A stretch of DNA of 64,000 bases from Corynebacterium curieae (GTDB lineage: Bacteria > Actinomycetota > Actinomycetes > Mycobacteriales > Mycobacteriaceae). A program made the position numbers and the translations under genes. The notes below the pieces were generated by a model. The model was given only the letters and a program-made list of their open reading frames with translations, ran no database searches and was not told where the DNA came from. The stretch lies in assembly GCF_027570035.1 (NCBI RefSeq), contig NZ_JAKMUU010000004.1, positions 62,001 through 126,000 of the forward strand, written 5' to 3'. Positions 35,218 through 43,983 of the stretch are shown here, in pieces; the first letter of the stretch is position 1; every line of letters starts with the position of its first letter.

Positions 35218-35976
35218 ATGCTTAATGCAGTAGGCCAAGCACAACACATCCTGCTTTTGGGCGGCACCTCCGAGATCGGCCTCGGCGTCGTCTCCGAGTT
35301 CCTGCAGCGCGGCCCGGCCAAAGTCACCCTGGCCGCCCGCCCGGAGTCCCCGCGCATCGGCCAGGCCAAGGCTGACCTGGAATCCCGCGGCGCTGACGTA
35401 GAAGTCCTAGACTTCGACGCCACCGACTTCGACTCCCACCCAGACGTTATTAATAAGGCCTGGGAGCGCGGCGATGTGGACGTGGCCATCGTTGCTTTCG
35501 GCACCCTGGGTGACCAGGAAGAGCTATGGCAAAACCACGATAAAGCCGTCGCCTCCGCACAGACCAACTACACCGCTCCGGTATCCGTAGGCGTGCTCTT
35601 GGGCGAGAAGTTCAAGCACCAGGGCCACGGCACCATCATTGCCATGTCCTCCGTGGCCGGCATGCGCGTGCGCCGCTCCAACTTTGTCTACGGTGCTTCC
35701 AAAGCCGGCGTGGACGGCTTTTATATCAACCTGGGCGAGGCCCTGCGCGGTACTGGCGCTAACGTGCTGGTCGTTCGCCCAGGCCAGGTTCGCACCAAGA
35801 TGTCTGCCGAGGCCGGCGACGCCCCGCTGACCGTCAACGTCTCCGACGTTGCCGAAGCCACCGTCAAGGCCGTGCTCGATGGCAAGCAGGCCATCTTCGT
35901 GCACCCACTGTTTGAATACGTTTCTTTGGCATTCAAGTTCATCCCACAGGCCATTTTCCGCAAGCTGCCGTTCTAA
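35218..35976 (+). CDS. dprE2: Decaprenylphosphoryl-2-keto-ribose reductase
   Basis: A 252-residue short-chain dehydrogenase that reduces the keto intermediate made by DprE1 to decaprenylphosphoryl arabinose. It has LLLGGTSEIGLGV as cofactor loop and the SSVAG...YGASKAG catalytic Ser-Tyr-Lys set. AAGGAG lies 11 bases before the ATG. It forms an operon with dprE1. The 183 bases to aftA contain GC-rich repeats but no clear terminator. Confidence 0.95.
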   Translation: MLNAVGQAQHILLLGGTSEIGLGVVSEFLQRGPAKVTLAARPESPRIGQAKADLESRGADVEVLDFDATDFDSHPDVINKAWERGDVDVAIVAFGTLGDQEELWQNHDKAVASAQTNYTAPVSVGVLLGEKFKHQGHGTIIAMSSVAGMRVRRSNFVYGASKAGVDGFYINLGEALRGTGANVLVVRPGQVRTKMSAEAGDAPLTVNVSDVAEATVKAVLDGKQAIFVHPLFEYVSLAFKFIPQAIFRKLPF

Positions 35977-36159
35977 AACACCGCGGCTTTCCACGCTGGC
36001 ACCTGCCGGCCGGCTCGCCTCCGCCCCCGCTTTCTCCACTCGCCACACCCCGCGGCGTGGAGGGACGGGGGCGGTGGCATAGGGAGCGTCGGTAAGCAAG
36101 TGCTCAACTGCCCGCGCCAAATCCGGGCTGTGGGGCTTAGGTATGCGAAACTATAGGGC

Positions 36160-38136
36160 ATGACAAGCACAGCTGTACCCACCCAGGCAACGCCCGTGAG
36201 CGAGGATAACCGCACCGAAGCCTATCGCGCCGATGCACTGACTCACCGCGCGACCCTGCTGGGTATTGTACTGGCCGCCGTAGCCGGTGGCGCGGTGACG
36301 CTGCTGGGTTGGTTTGCCTTCAAGACGGTATCGCTGCCGTCCTTTAATACCTCCATGGTCACCCGCGCACTGACCACGGTGGGCGTGGTGGTCACACTCG
36401 CACTGGCCGGTGGTCTGTGCGTGTGGTGGCTCTATGACCACTACAAGGATTCCTTTGCCCGGCCACGCTGGCGGGTCTGGCTGACCTACGCGGTCACCTA
36501 CCTTTCGCCAGCCTTTTTAACTCTGGCCGCCGTGGGCCTGCCGCTGTCCGCCTCCCGCTTATGGCTCGATGGCGTGCAGGTGGACCAGGCCTTCCGCACC
36601 CAGTTCCTCACTCGCTCTGTGGAGGAAATGGGCTATGCGGACATGAACTACCAGGACATGCCCTCCTTCTACCCAATTGGTTGGTTCTGGCTCGGCGGCC
36701 GCTTGGGCGCACTATTAGGCATTCCGGGCTGGGAGGTCTACCAGCCCTGGGCCCTTATCTCCATTGCTGTAGCCGGCTGCATTCTGGTGCCCATCTGGCA
36801 GCGCCTCACTAATTCCCTACCGGTGGCCACCGCCATCGCCCTAGTCACTACCGCAATCACGCTGACCATTGCGGCCGAAGAACCCTATTCTGCGGTCATC
36901 GCAATGGGTCTGCCTACCGTAGCGGTACTTAGCGCCCGTGCCTACGGCGGCTCCTGGCTATCTACGCTAGGCGTGACGCTCTACCTGGGTATTTCAGCTA
37001 CGTTCTATACCCTTTTCACCGGTGCAGCCGCGCTCACCGTGGTCAGCCTCATCGCGCTATTTACCGCGCTTTATGAGCACACGTGGCGCCCCATCGTGCG
37101 TTTGGTAGTCATTGCCGCAGGCTCCATCGCCATCGCTCTCATCGCCTGGGCCCCTTATATCTGGGCGGTACTGCACTCACCCGAACCGCTACAGACCACC
37201 GCGCAACACTATCTGCCAGAGGAAGGCACGCAGATTCCGGTGCCCTTCTTGTCCTTTAGCCTCGTTGGCTTCCTCTGCCTCATCGGCCTCATTTATATTG
37301 TGGTCCGCCTCAATGACGTAGAGGTTCGCGCACTAGGCATCTCCCTCATCGGCATCTACCTATGGACCGTGGCATCCATGGTGGCTACGCTGGCCGGCAC
37401 CACGCTGCTCAGCTTCCGCCTCGAGGTAATCGTGGTGCTCCTCTTTGCCACCGCCGGCATCCTCGCTCTGGCCGAGGTGCGCCTGCTCGGCGTACACCGC
37501 CTCTACCCGGCGCGCTTCTCCCACACCACCAATAAGCAGATCACCGCGGTCATGGCCATCGTCCTCGCCCTTGCTGGCGTCTATTATGCGCAGCAGATCC
37601 CAGAGGCCAACGAGGACGCCATCGACCACGCCTATAGCGATACCGATGGCTATGGCGAGCGTGCCGACCGCTTTACTAGCGATTCTGCTCATTACTACTT
37701 GGATATCCACAACTTCATCCAGGACCAGGGCTATGCGCCGGATGACACGGTGGTGCTCACGGATGAAAAGATCTTCATGTCGTACTATCCCTACTGGGGT
37801 TTCAACGCCTTTACCAGCCACTACGCCAATCCATTGGGCGAGTTCAACACCCGCAATCAGCAGATTGAAACGTGGGCGAATGAATCCTGGGACATGAAAC
37901 CAGACGAGTTCGCTAAGGCTCTAGATTCCGCCGCTTGGCGCGGACCGGATGTCATGATCTTCCGCGGCGACTTGGACAATAAGGATGATGGATTCAAGCT
38001 GCACTTGGCGGAGGATATCTACCCCAATCAGCCGAATATTCGCTACCGCGCGGTCTTCTTCAACGCCGATGTCTTTGACAAGGGCTGGAAGCTACAGCAA
38101 ACCGGTCCCTTCGTAACAGCCGTTCGCGCCAAGTAA
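36160..38136 (+). CDS. aftA: Galactan 5-O-arabinofuranosyltransferase
   Basis: A 658-residue GT-C membrane glycosyltransferase that primes galactan with the first arabinofuranose from decaprenylphosphoryl arabinose. The N-terminal two thirds contain about eleven hydrophobic helices; the extracytoplasmic loop with MNYQDMPSFYPIGWFW after the third helix and the soluble C-terminal domain (about 480-658) are as in mycobacterial AftA. Position between dprE2 and emb confirms the call. A 34-base GC hairpin (38148-38181) separates it from emb. Confidence 0.92.
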   Translation: MTSTAVPTQATPVSEDNRTEAYRADALTHRATLLGIVLAAVAGGAVTLLGWFAFKTVSLPSFNTSMVTRALTTVGVVVTLALAGGLCVWWLYDHYKDSFARPRWRVWLTYAVTYLSPAFLTLAAVGLPLSASRLWLDGVQVDQAFRTQFLTRSVEEMGYADMNYQDMPSFYPIGWFWLGGRLGALLGIPGWEVYQPWALISIAVAGCILVPIWQRLTNSLPVATAIALVTTAITLTIAAEEPYSAVIAMGLPTVAVLSARAYGGSWLSTLGVTLYLGISATFYTLFTGAAALTVVSLIALFTALYEHTWRPIVRLVVIAAGSIAIALIAWAPYIWAVLHSPEPLQTTAQHYLPEEGTQIPVPFLSFSLVGFLCLIGLIYIVVRLNDVEVRALGISLIGIYLWTVASMVATLAGTTLLSFRLEVIVVLLFATAGILALAEVRLLGVHRLYPARFSHTTNKQITAVMAIVLALAGVYYAQQIPEANEDAIDHAYSDTDGYGERADRFTSDSAHYYLDIHNFIQDQGYAPDDTVVLTDEKIFMSYYPYWGFNAFTSHYANPLGEFNTRNQQIETWANESWDMKPDEFAKALDSAAWRGPDVMIFRGDLDNKDDGFKLHLAEDIYPNQPNIRYRAVFFNADVFDKGWKLQQTGPFVTAVRAK

Positions 38137-38147
38137 GTTCACCCACA

Positions 38148-38181
38148 CTTCCCGCCCGTGGCAGGGTGTGCCCGCGGGAAG
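38148..38181 (+). other. Hairpin between aftA and emb
   Basis: CTTCCCGC and GCGGGAAG form an 8-bp stem with an 18-base loop. There is no T run, so it is more likely an mRNA boundary or attenuator than a terminator. Confidence 0.4.
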
Positions 38182-38197
38182 AGAGGTTTATCTGACG

Positions 38198-38210
38198 TAG
38201 ACTAATCGCC
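38198..38210 (+). promoter_or_regulatory. -10 box of a leaderless emb transcript
   Basis: TAGACT at 38198-38203 lies 7 bases before the GTG start of emb at 38211; no ribosome site is visible. Confidence 0.55.
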
Positions 38211-41200
38211 GTGTCAGATAGCCTCACTACGAATACCACCCAAGCGCGACCTGCCGGCTCCCGCTTCACCGCCGCCCCCGCGGGCCTGCGGTGGACCGCG
38301 ATCATTGCCGGACTGATTGGTTTTCTGTGTTTTGTAGCGACCCCGCTACTGCCGGTAACCCAAACTCAGTCCTCTTATGACTGGCCGCAGCATGATTCCG
38401 TGCAGTCCATCAACGCGCCGCTTATTTCCGTGGCCCCAGAGGATCTTCAGGCCACCATCCCTATTTCCGCGGTTGATGAGCTGCGCGAGGGCCAGTCCAT
38501 GGTTTACGGCACCGTGCCGCCCGAGTCCAAAAAGGCTTCCAACCGCGGCCTTTTCGTCCGTGCGAATGACGAGGGACTCTCTGTTGTCTCCTTGGATGAG
38601 GTGCTGCTTACCCTCAATGCCAAAGAAGTGGCCAAGCTTCCCAAGGACGCCAAGATTGAGATTTCCGCTTCGGGCGATGGCACCACGGTGAGCGTGGGCG
38701 ATCATGAAAAGACCACCGAGGAGGATCTGCGCCCGCAGGTCACCGGCGTCTATACCGAAATCGATGACAAGGCAGATGTGCAAGCCTTGCTTGACGATGG
38801 TCTCAATGTCCACGTCGATATCAACTCGCGCTTCACTTCGTCCCCGACGTTGCTCAAGACCCTTGCCATGTGGCTGGGCACCGCCATGGTGGTAGTGTCC
38901 CTGTTCTGCCTGTGGCGCATCGACCGCCTCGATGGCCGCCGCTTCGGCTTTATGCCTGAAACGTGGAAGAAGGTGCGCCCGCTTGACGGCGTGGTCACCG
39001 CCATCTTGGGATTCTGGTATATCTTCGGCGCCAATACCTCCGATGACGGCTTTATCTTCTCCATGAGCCGCGTCTTCGATCACGCGACCTACATGGCCAA
39101 CTACTACCGCTGGTACGGCGTGCCAGAGGCCCCCTTCGGTGCCCCCTATTATGACTTGGTTGCCGTTCTCTCCCAGATTTCTACCGCCTCGGTCTTCGTG
39201 CGTTTGCCCGGCCTGATTTCTGGGCTCATCATCTGGTTTATTCTCTCCCGCGAGATGCTGCCGCGCTTTGGCCAGCTTGTCGATGGCCGCCGGGTCGCCC
39301 ACTGGACCGCAGCGCTCATGTTCCTCGCCTTCTGGCTGCCTTATAACAACGGCACCCGCCCGGAGCCCATCGTGGCGCTTGGCGTGATGTTTACTTGGGC
39401 CTCCTTTGAGCGCGCCATTGCCACCCACCGCCTGCTTCCAGCGGCCGTGGGCACCATCGCCGCGACTATTACTTTGGCCGCCGGCCCCACCGGTCTTTTT
39501 GCCGTGGGCGTCTTCTTGGTCAGCCTGCCGCACCTCTTCCGCGCCATGGCCGAGCGCGTCCCGTCCATGGGCGGTGGCGCCCTCGGCTGGCTCGCGCTCA
39601 TTGCACCATTCCTTAGCGCTGGCACCGCCATTATGGTTGCCGCCTTTGGTGACCAGACGCTATCTACCGTGCTGGAGTCCACCCGCGTGCGCTCCGAAGT
39701 CGGCCCCTCCCTGCCGTGGTACGCCGAGTACGCGCGCTATTCCACCCTCTTCCAGGAATCGGTGGACGGCTCGCTTACCCGCCGCTTCGCAGTCTTCACC
39801 ATGCTCTTTTGCCTGGTTCTTATTGTGGCGGCCTTTATCAAGGACCGCCGCGTCGTCGGTGCTGCCGTCGGACCAACCCAGCGCCTGCTCATCATCGTGG
39901 CGCTGTCCATGTTCTTCCTCATGTTCACCCCGACCAAGTGGACCCACCACTTTGGCATTTACGCCGGCGTCGCCGGTGTCATCGCCGCCCTCGGCGCCGT
40001 GGTGCTCTCCCAGTTTGCACTGCGCTCGCCGCGCGCTCGCACTTTTGCTATTGCCGCGGTGGTTTTCTTGCTGGCCATCTCCTTCGCCGGCTGGAACGCC
40101 TGGTGGTACGTTTCTTCCTTTGGCATCCCGTGGTGGGATCGCACGGTGCAGCTCAAGGCCATCGAGGCCAATAAGGTGCTCCTTGCCATCGCGTTGGTCA
40201 TCTTCGCAATCGGCATAGTGCAGTCCCTGCGCCATAGCTACCGCAAGTCGCAGGCGGAAGAGGCCGGCACTCTTGCGGAATTTGAACAGAATGCTGCTGC
40301 AAAGGTCTCGCGCTCAGCCGGCATCATGTCCGCGCCCATCGCCTTGGCCTGCGCCATCGTGGTAGCGCTGTCCTGTGCATCCTTTGCCAAGGCAACCGTC
40401 TCGCAGGCGGATTCCTACTCCGTAGGCAAGGGCAACCTGGCCTCCCTGCGCGGCAATACCTGCGCGCTGGCGGATCAGACCATGGTGGAGACCAACACCA
40501 ATGAATCCTTCCTAACCCCGGTCGAGGGCGACTTAGGGGATTCCTTGGTAGATAAGGACGAGCCCCACAACGGCTTCGACCCGAATTTCATCCCCGAATC
40601 CATCGAGCCGGAAAACCAGAACTCCGCCTCCGTAGGTGCCATTGCGGATGACTCCAGCGACTCCTCCTCTGATAGCGCGAATACTGCCACCTCGGGCGCG
40701 GATACCGAATCCGGCGGCACGAGCGATTCCGCCGATTCCCAGGAGACTAAGAATAAGCAGGAAAAGAGGGGCGAGAAGTCTAAGGAAACCACCAATACTT
40801 CGGAAGGTGGCGTGCGCGGCACCAAGGGTGTCAATGGCTCCACCATGCACCTGCCGTTCAACTTGGATTACACCAAGGTTCCGGTTCTCGGCTCCTATTC
40901 CGAGGATCAAGACTCCACCTCTGAGGTAACCACCAAGTGGTACAACCTGCCAGAAGCCAAGGACAATACCCCAGTGCTCGCCGTATCAGCGGCCGGCAAT
41001 ATCTACCACCACGACGTCAACGGAGTGGAGCAAGACGGCATGAAGCTTAGCCTCGAATACGGCACCATCGATGATTCCGGAAAGGCCACCAATACCGGGG
41101 AGGAAGAACTCTCCGCCGTTGGTGCCACTCCGAAGTGGCGCAACTTGCGCCTGCCGCTGGATAAGCTGCCGAAGGACGCCAACGTGGTACGCCTAGTAGC

Positions 41201-41672
41201 AACGGATGATTCCACCGATGAGGATGACTGGCTCGCCTTTACTCCGCCGCGCGTGCCGGAGCTGGATACCATCAATAACCAGTTCTCCAAGGACACCCCG
41301 GCGCTGCTGGACTGGGCCGTCGCTCTGCAGTTCCCGTGCCAGCGCACCTTTGACCACTTTGCCGGTGTCACGGAAATCCCGGAATACCGCATCCTGCCGG
41401 ATTCCTCGGCACAGACCTCGCTGACGGATTTCCAGTCCTTCTCCGGTGGCGGTGCGATGTCGACCGCGGAAGCGGTGAACTACTCCTATGAGATCCCGAG
41501 CTACCTCAACAATGATTGGGCACGCGATTGGGGCGCCATTGAAAAGTACGAACTACGTACCGATTCACAGGGCAACGCCCCAGTTCCAGCCGAGATCGAA
41601 TATGAGGATATTACCCGTTCCGGCCTATGGAAGGACTCCGAGATGAAGATCCGCCCCGAGGGTGAGGAATAG
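38211..41672 (+). CDS. emb: Arabinosyltransferase Emb (ethambutol target)
   Basis: A 1153-residue GT-C arabinosyltransferase that extends arabinan with alpha-1,5 linkages. An N-terminal helix is followed by a jelly-roll periplasmic domain, then the multi-helix membrane region with the catalytic loop motif NTSDDGFIFSMSR (Asp278-Asp279), and a C-terminal carbohydrate-binding domain. Corynebacteria carry one emb where mycobacteria have three. Residues 810-870 form an insert of Ser, Asp, Thr, Glu and Lys (SSDSSSDSANTATSG and following) inside the C-terminal domain. The GTG start is supported by the -10 box upstream. The last 62 bases overlap the convergent PepSY gene. Confidence 0.94.
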   Translation: MSDSLTTNTTQARPAGSRFTAAPAGLRWTAIIAGLIGFLCFVATPLLPVTQTQSSYDWPQHDSVQSINAPLISVAPEDLQATIPISAVDELREGQSMVYGTVPPESKKASNRGLFVRANDEGLSVVSLDEVLLTLNAKEVAKLPKDAKIEISASGDGTTVSVGDHEKTTEEDLRPQVTGVYTEIDDKADVQALLDDGLNVHVDINSRFTSSPTLLKTLAMWLGTAMVVVSLFCLWRIDRLDGRRFGFMPETWKKVRPLDGVVTAILGFWYIFGANTSDDGFIFSMSRVFDHATYMANYYRWYGVPEAPFGAPYYDLVAVLSQISTASVFVRLPGLISGLIIWFILSREMLPRFGQLVDGRRVAHWTAALMFLAFWLPYNNGTRPEPIVALGVMFTWASFERAIATHRLLPAAVGTIAATITLAAGPTGLFAVGVFLVSLPHLFRAMAERVPSMGGGALGWLALIAPFLSAGTAIMVAAFGDQTLSTVLESTRVRSEVGPSLPWYAEYARYSTLFQESVDGSLTRRFAVFTMLFCLVLIVAAFIKDRRVVGAAVGPTQRLLIIVALSMFFLMFTPTKWTHHFGIYAGVAGVIAALGAVVLSQFALRSPRARTFAIAAVVFLLAISFAGWNAWWYVSSFGIPWWDRTVQLKAIEANKVLLAIALVIFAIGIVQSLRHSYRKSQAEEAGTLAEFEQNAAAKVSRSAGIMSAPIALACAIVVALSCASFAKATVSQADSYSVGKGNLASLRGNTCALADQTMVETNTNESFLTPVEGDLGDSLVDKDEPHNGFDPNFIPESIEPENQNSASVGAIADDSSDSSSDSANTATSGADTESGGTSDSADSQETKNKQEKRGEKSKETTNTSEGGVRGTKGVNGSTMHLPFNLDYTKVPVLGSYSEDQDSTSEVTTKWYNLPEAKDNTPVLAVSAAGNIYHHDVNGVEQDGMKLSLEYGTIDDSGKATNTGEEELSAVGATPKWRNLRLPLDKLPKDANVVRLVATDDSTDEDDWLAFTPPRVPELDTINNQFSKDTPALLDWAVALQFPCQRTFDHFAGVTEIPEYRILPDSSAQTSLTDFQSFSGGGAMSTAEAVNYSYEIPSYLNNDWARDWGAIEKYELRTDSQGNAPVPAEIEYEDITRSGLWKDSEMKIRPEGEE

Positions 41673-42987
41673 TCTCCCCCGCGGCTGCGCCTCGGCCTCG
41701 CTGCGGGGCGCGCACTCGCCGCACAATCCAATCGCCAAGGAAAAAGATCAAAAGCGAGGCGCCAAAGAGCGGCGCGATGATCGAATAGGCCACCACCCCC
41801 GCCAGCACGGCGGGGGTAATTTTTAGCTCGGGGAGGCCGCGGCGCGGCTTTATCCACCACATCCACAAGCCTGCGCCACTCACCACGAGCAGTCCCAAGG
41901 CCAGCGCCGCCAAGGCGATCTGGCTATAGATGCCAAAGAGCGTCCCCATGTGCAGCTGGATGAGCCATGAGGTTAGCTGTGCGGCAAGCGACCAGTCGGC
42001 GGAATTGATGCGGTCGATGACCTCCCCGTTCGGGGTCACTGCTACGGCATCGCTGCGCAGCTTGAAGGCTGCACGAGCCTCGCGCACACCCCACGCATCG
42101 CCTGGCTTTTCCGGTGGGGTCATTTCCAGAACCCCGGTCAATCCTTGGCTACGAGCTGCCGACAATGCGGTTTGGGCCCCGGCAAGTTTCGCAGCGCCCT
42201 CGTGTCCCGCATGACCCGCATGGCCGTTGTGACCAGCGTGGCCGGAATGCTCGCTCGCCTCAGTGCTAGCGCCCACTTCCGCAACGGAGGTTGCCACGGA
42301 CGGTTCCTTCCAATTCAGTTCCTCGCGCACCTTGCCAATGGCGGTACCCGCCACCAGCGACCACGTCAGACCGGTGACGGTCAGGAAGAGAAAGCCCGGC
42401 AGCAACCAAGTGCCCACGCGAGCGTGCAACGCCAGCGGCTTGGAAAGCCGCTTTCTATTCTTCTGCTTACGCTTAAGCCACAGGTAAAGGCCAAGGATGC
42501 TCAGCGCACCGAGCCACGAGGCCGCAAGTTCGGCATAGAGGCGGCCAGGCTCTCCCAGCCACAGGGTGCGGTGGCCCTCGGAGGCCCACGTACGAAAGGA
42601 GAGCGCGCGGGATCCGCCATATTGTTGTAGTTCGCCGGTGATATGCAGATCCACCGGATCCACAAAGACGGCGCGGGTGTAACTGGCGTTGGATGCGCTG
42701 GGGTCCGCGAATAGCACGCAGGTGGTCTCCTGCGGATCCTCGGAAGGCTCGACCTGAACCACGTGCCCATCAGGGTGCTCGCGCTGGGCGGCGGCAATCT
42801 GCTCGTCCAAGCTGCGTGGGTTGCCTGGCGCGGTGGCGGTTACCTCATCGTGGTAAATCCACGGTTCAAAGGTGGGTGCCAAGGCGTAGAGAAAGCCGCT
42901 TAACGCTGCGGCTATGAGAAAGGGCGCGATCATGACGCCGGCGAATTTATGCAGGCGCGATAGCGCGCCATGGGTGGATATAGTCAT
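41611..42987 (-). CDS. PepSY-associated membrane protein with histidine-rich loop
   Basis: A 458-residue protein of the PepSY-TM family with four main transmembrane helices. It opens with LSRLHKFAGVMIAPFLIAAALSGF, the family start. The loop at about 245-262 is EHSGHAGHNGHAGHAGHEG, a run of His-Gly repeats likely to bind Cu, Zn or another metal. PepSY-TM proteins are often linked to metal or siderophore reduction, but no partner is adjacent. The C-terminus overlaps emb by 62 bases on the opposite strand. A 9-bp inverted repeat lies 2 bases upstream of the start codon. Confidence 0.8.
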   Translation of the reverse strand: MTISTHGALSRLHKFAGVMIAPFLIAAALSGFLYALAPTFEPWIYHDEVTATAPGNPRSLDEQIAAAQREHPDGHVVQVEPSEDPQETTCVLFADPSASNASYTRAVFVDPVDLHITGELQQYGGSRALSFRTWASEGHRTLWLGEPGRLYAELAASWLGALSILGLYLWLKRKQKNRKRLSKPLALHARVGTWLLPGFLFLTVTGLTWSLVAGTAIGKVREELNWKEPSVATSVAEVGASTEASEHSGHAGHNGHAGHAGHEGAAKLAGAQTALSAARSQGLTGVLEMTPPEKPGDAWGVREARAAFKLRSDAVAVTPNGEVIDRINSADWSLAAQLTSWLIQLHMGTLFGIYSQIALAALALGLLVVSGAGLWMWWIKPRRGLPELKITPAVLAGVVAYSIIAPLFGASLLIFFLGDWIVRRVRAPQRGRGAAAGETIPHPRGGSSSRSPSIGRNG

Positions 42988-42989
42988 GC

Positions 42990-43022
42990 GGAACTAGTCG
43001 CACCCTTGTTGAAACTAGTTCC
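42990..43022 (-). promoter_or_regulatory. Inverted repeat directly upstream of the PepSY gene
   Basis: GGAACTAGT (42990-42998), 15 bases, and ACTAGTTCC (43014-43022) are perfect complements. The position just before the start codon suits a repressor operator or a 5' hairpin. It does not match the DtxR or GlxR consensus. Confidence 0.5.
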
Positions 43023-43050
43023 CTTTTAGTATGAAACCGCCAGGAACCTG

Positions 43051-43944
43051 TTATTTTTCTAGCTCGCCTGCCAGGAACGCGGCCGCATCTCGCACGCGTT
43101 GCCGGGCCACCGCCGGAGTAGATACGCGGTGGGTGGAGACGTAATCGCGCGCAACGGCACCGGGCACGCAAACGCGCGCGGCAATCTCATCCTCGGTTGC
43201 GGTTTGCACGAAAGTGTGCGGACTTAGCTCAGATAGGTCCGCCGGGATTTCGTATCCGGCGCGAAGATCCTCAGGCAGGTTTGCAAGGGCGCCGAAATCG
43301 GGGAAGGTGAGCAGGAGGGCGTCGGCAGGCACGAGCGCAGCCAGCGCTCCGCCGGAAGAATACCCCCAGTTAGTAACGCTAGAAGCGCCCTGCGCGCGGG
43401 CATAGTCGATGGCTTGCTGCACGGCATTGACCATCTCTGCCACGGTGTGCTCGGGGGCGAGCGGATAATCCACGTCAATAATGGTGGTGCCGGATAACTG
43501 CGCAGCGGCGGCTACCTCGGGGCGCCACTGCATCTCCAGCGCCTGACCGTCACCGCGCCACCAACCGCCCGAATGCAGCGAGACCGCCCAGCGGCCGGTG
43601 GGCTTTGTAGGCTGGAAGATGGCGCCCACCTCGGATTCCTCTACGGTGATACCGTCCGTGAATTCGGTCCCGGGTAGTGCGTGGTTTACACCGGTGCCGA
43701 GCACCATCATTGCCGCATGCGTAATGCGATCCGGCAAAAACGCGCAATACTGATCCGCCTCAGGGGAGCCGCCCCCAGCCCACGGCGGACGGAAATCCGG
43801 GGTGTCATAGTGGGCATCAATATAGGCAACGAGTTGCTCGAGCTGTTCCTTCTCATCCATCTGACGGTCCTGACCGCCAATGTGCCACTCCTGGCCGGGC
43901 TCCAGCGGGCGGTGCGGGTCCTGGTTAGCATCTGCGTTAGTCAT
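43051..43944 (-). CDS. Alpha/beta hydrolase (HSL-like esterase)
   Basis: A 297-residue alpha/beta hydrolase. HSGGWWRGDG is the oxyanion-hole variant of the HGGG motif and GYSSGG contains the nucleophile serine. DYPLAPEHT is the conserved loop of the hormone-sensitive-lipase group. No signal peptide is visible, so it is cytoplasmic; the substrate is unknown. ATG 43944 is preceded by TAGGCT at the 7-base leaderless spacing (43952-43957). It is downstream of the M13 peptidase start region only on the same strand, with 39 bases between them. Confidence 0.8.
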   Translation of the reverse strand: MTNADANQDPHRPLEPGQEWHIGGQDRQMDEKEQLEQLVAYIDAHYDTPDFRPPWAGGGSPEADQYCAFLPDRITHAAMMVLGTGVNHALPGTEFTDGITVEESEVGAIFQPTKPTGRWAVSLHSGGWWRGDGQALEMQWRPEVAAAAQLSGTTIIDVDYPLAPEHTVAEMVNAVQQAIDYARAQGASSVTNWGYSSGGALAALVPADALLLTFPDFGALANLPEDLRAGYEIPADLSELSPHTFVQTATEDEIAARVCVPGAVARDYVSTHRVSTPAVARQRVRDAAAFLAGELEK

Positions 43945-43983
43945 GCCACCGAGCCTACGCGCACCGCCTACCGGCGGAAAGGG

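Noticed and set aside
38148..38181. Terminator between aftA and emb
   Set aside because: The stem is good but no T run follows, so termination is not supported; it is listed only as a hairpin.
38346..39533. A 395-codon minus-strand frame inside emb
   Set aside because: Histidine- and glycine-rich random composition, no start signal, and it lies fully opposite the conserved Emb catalytic region.
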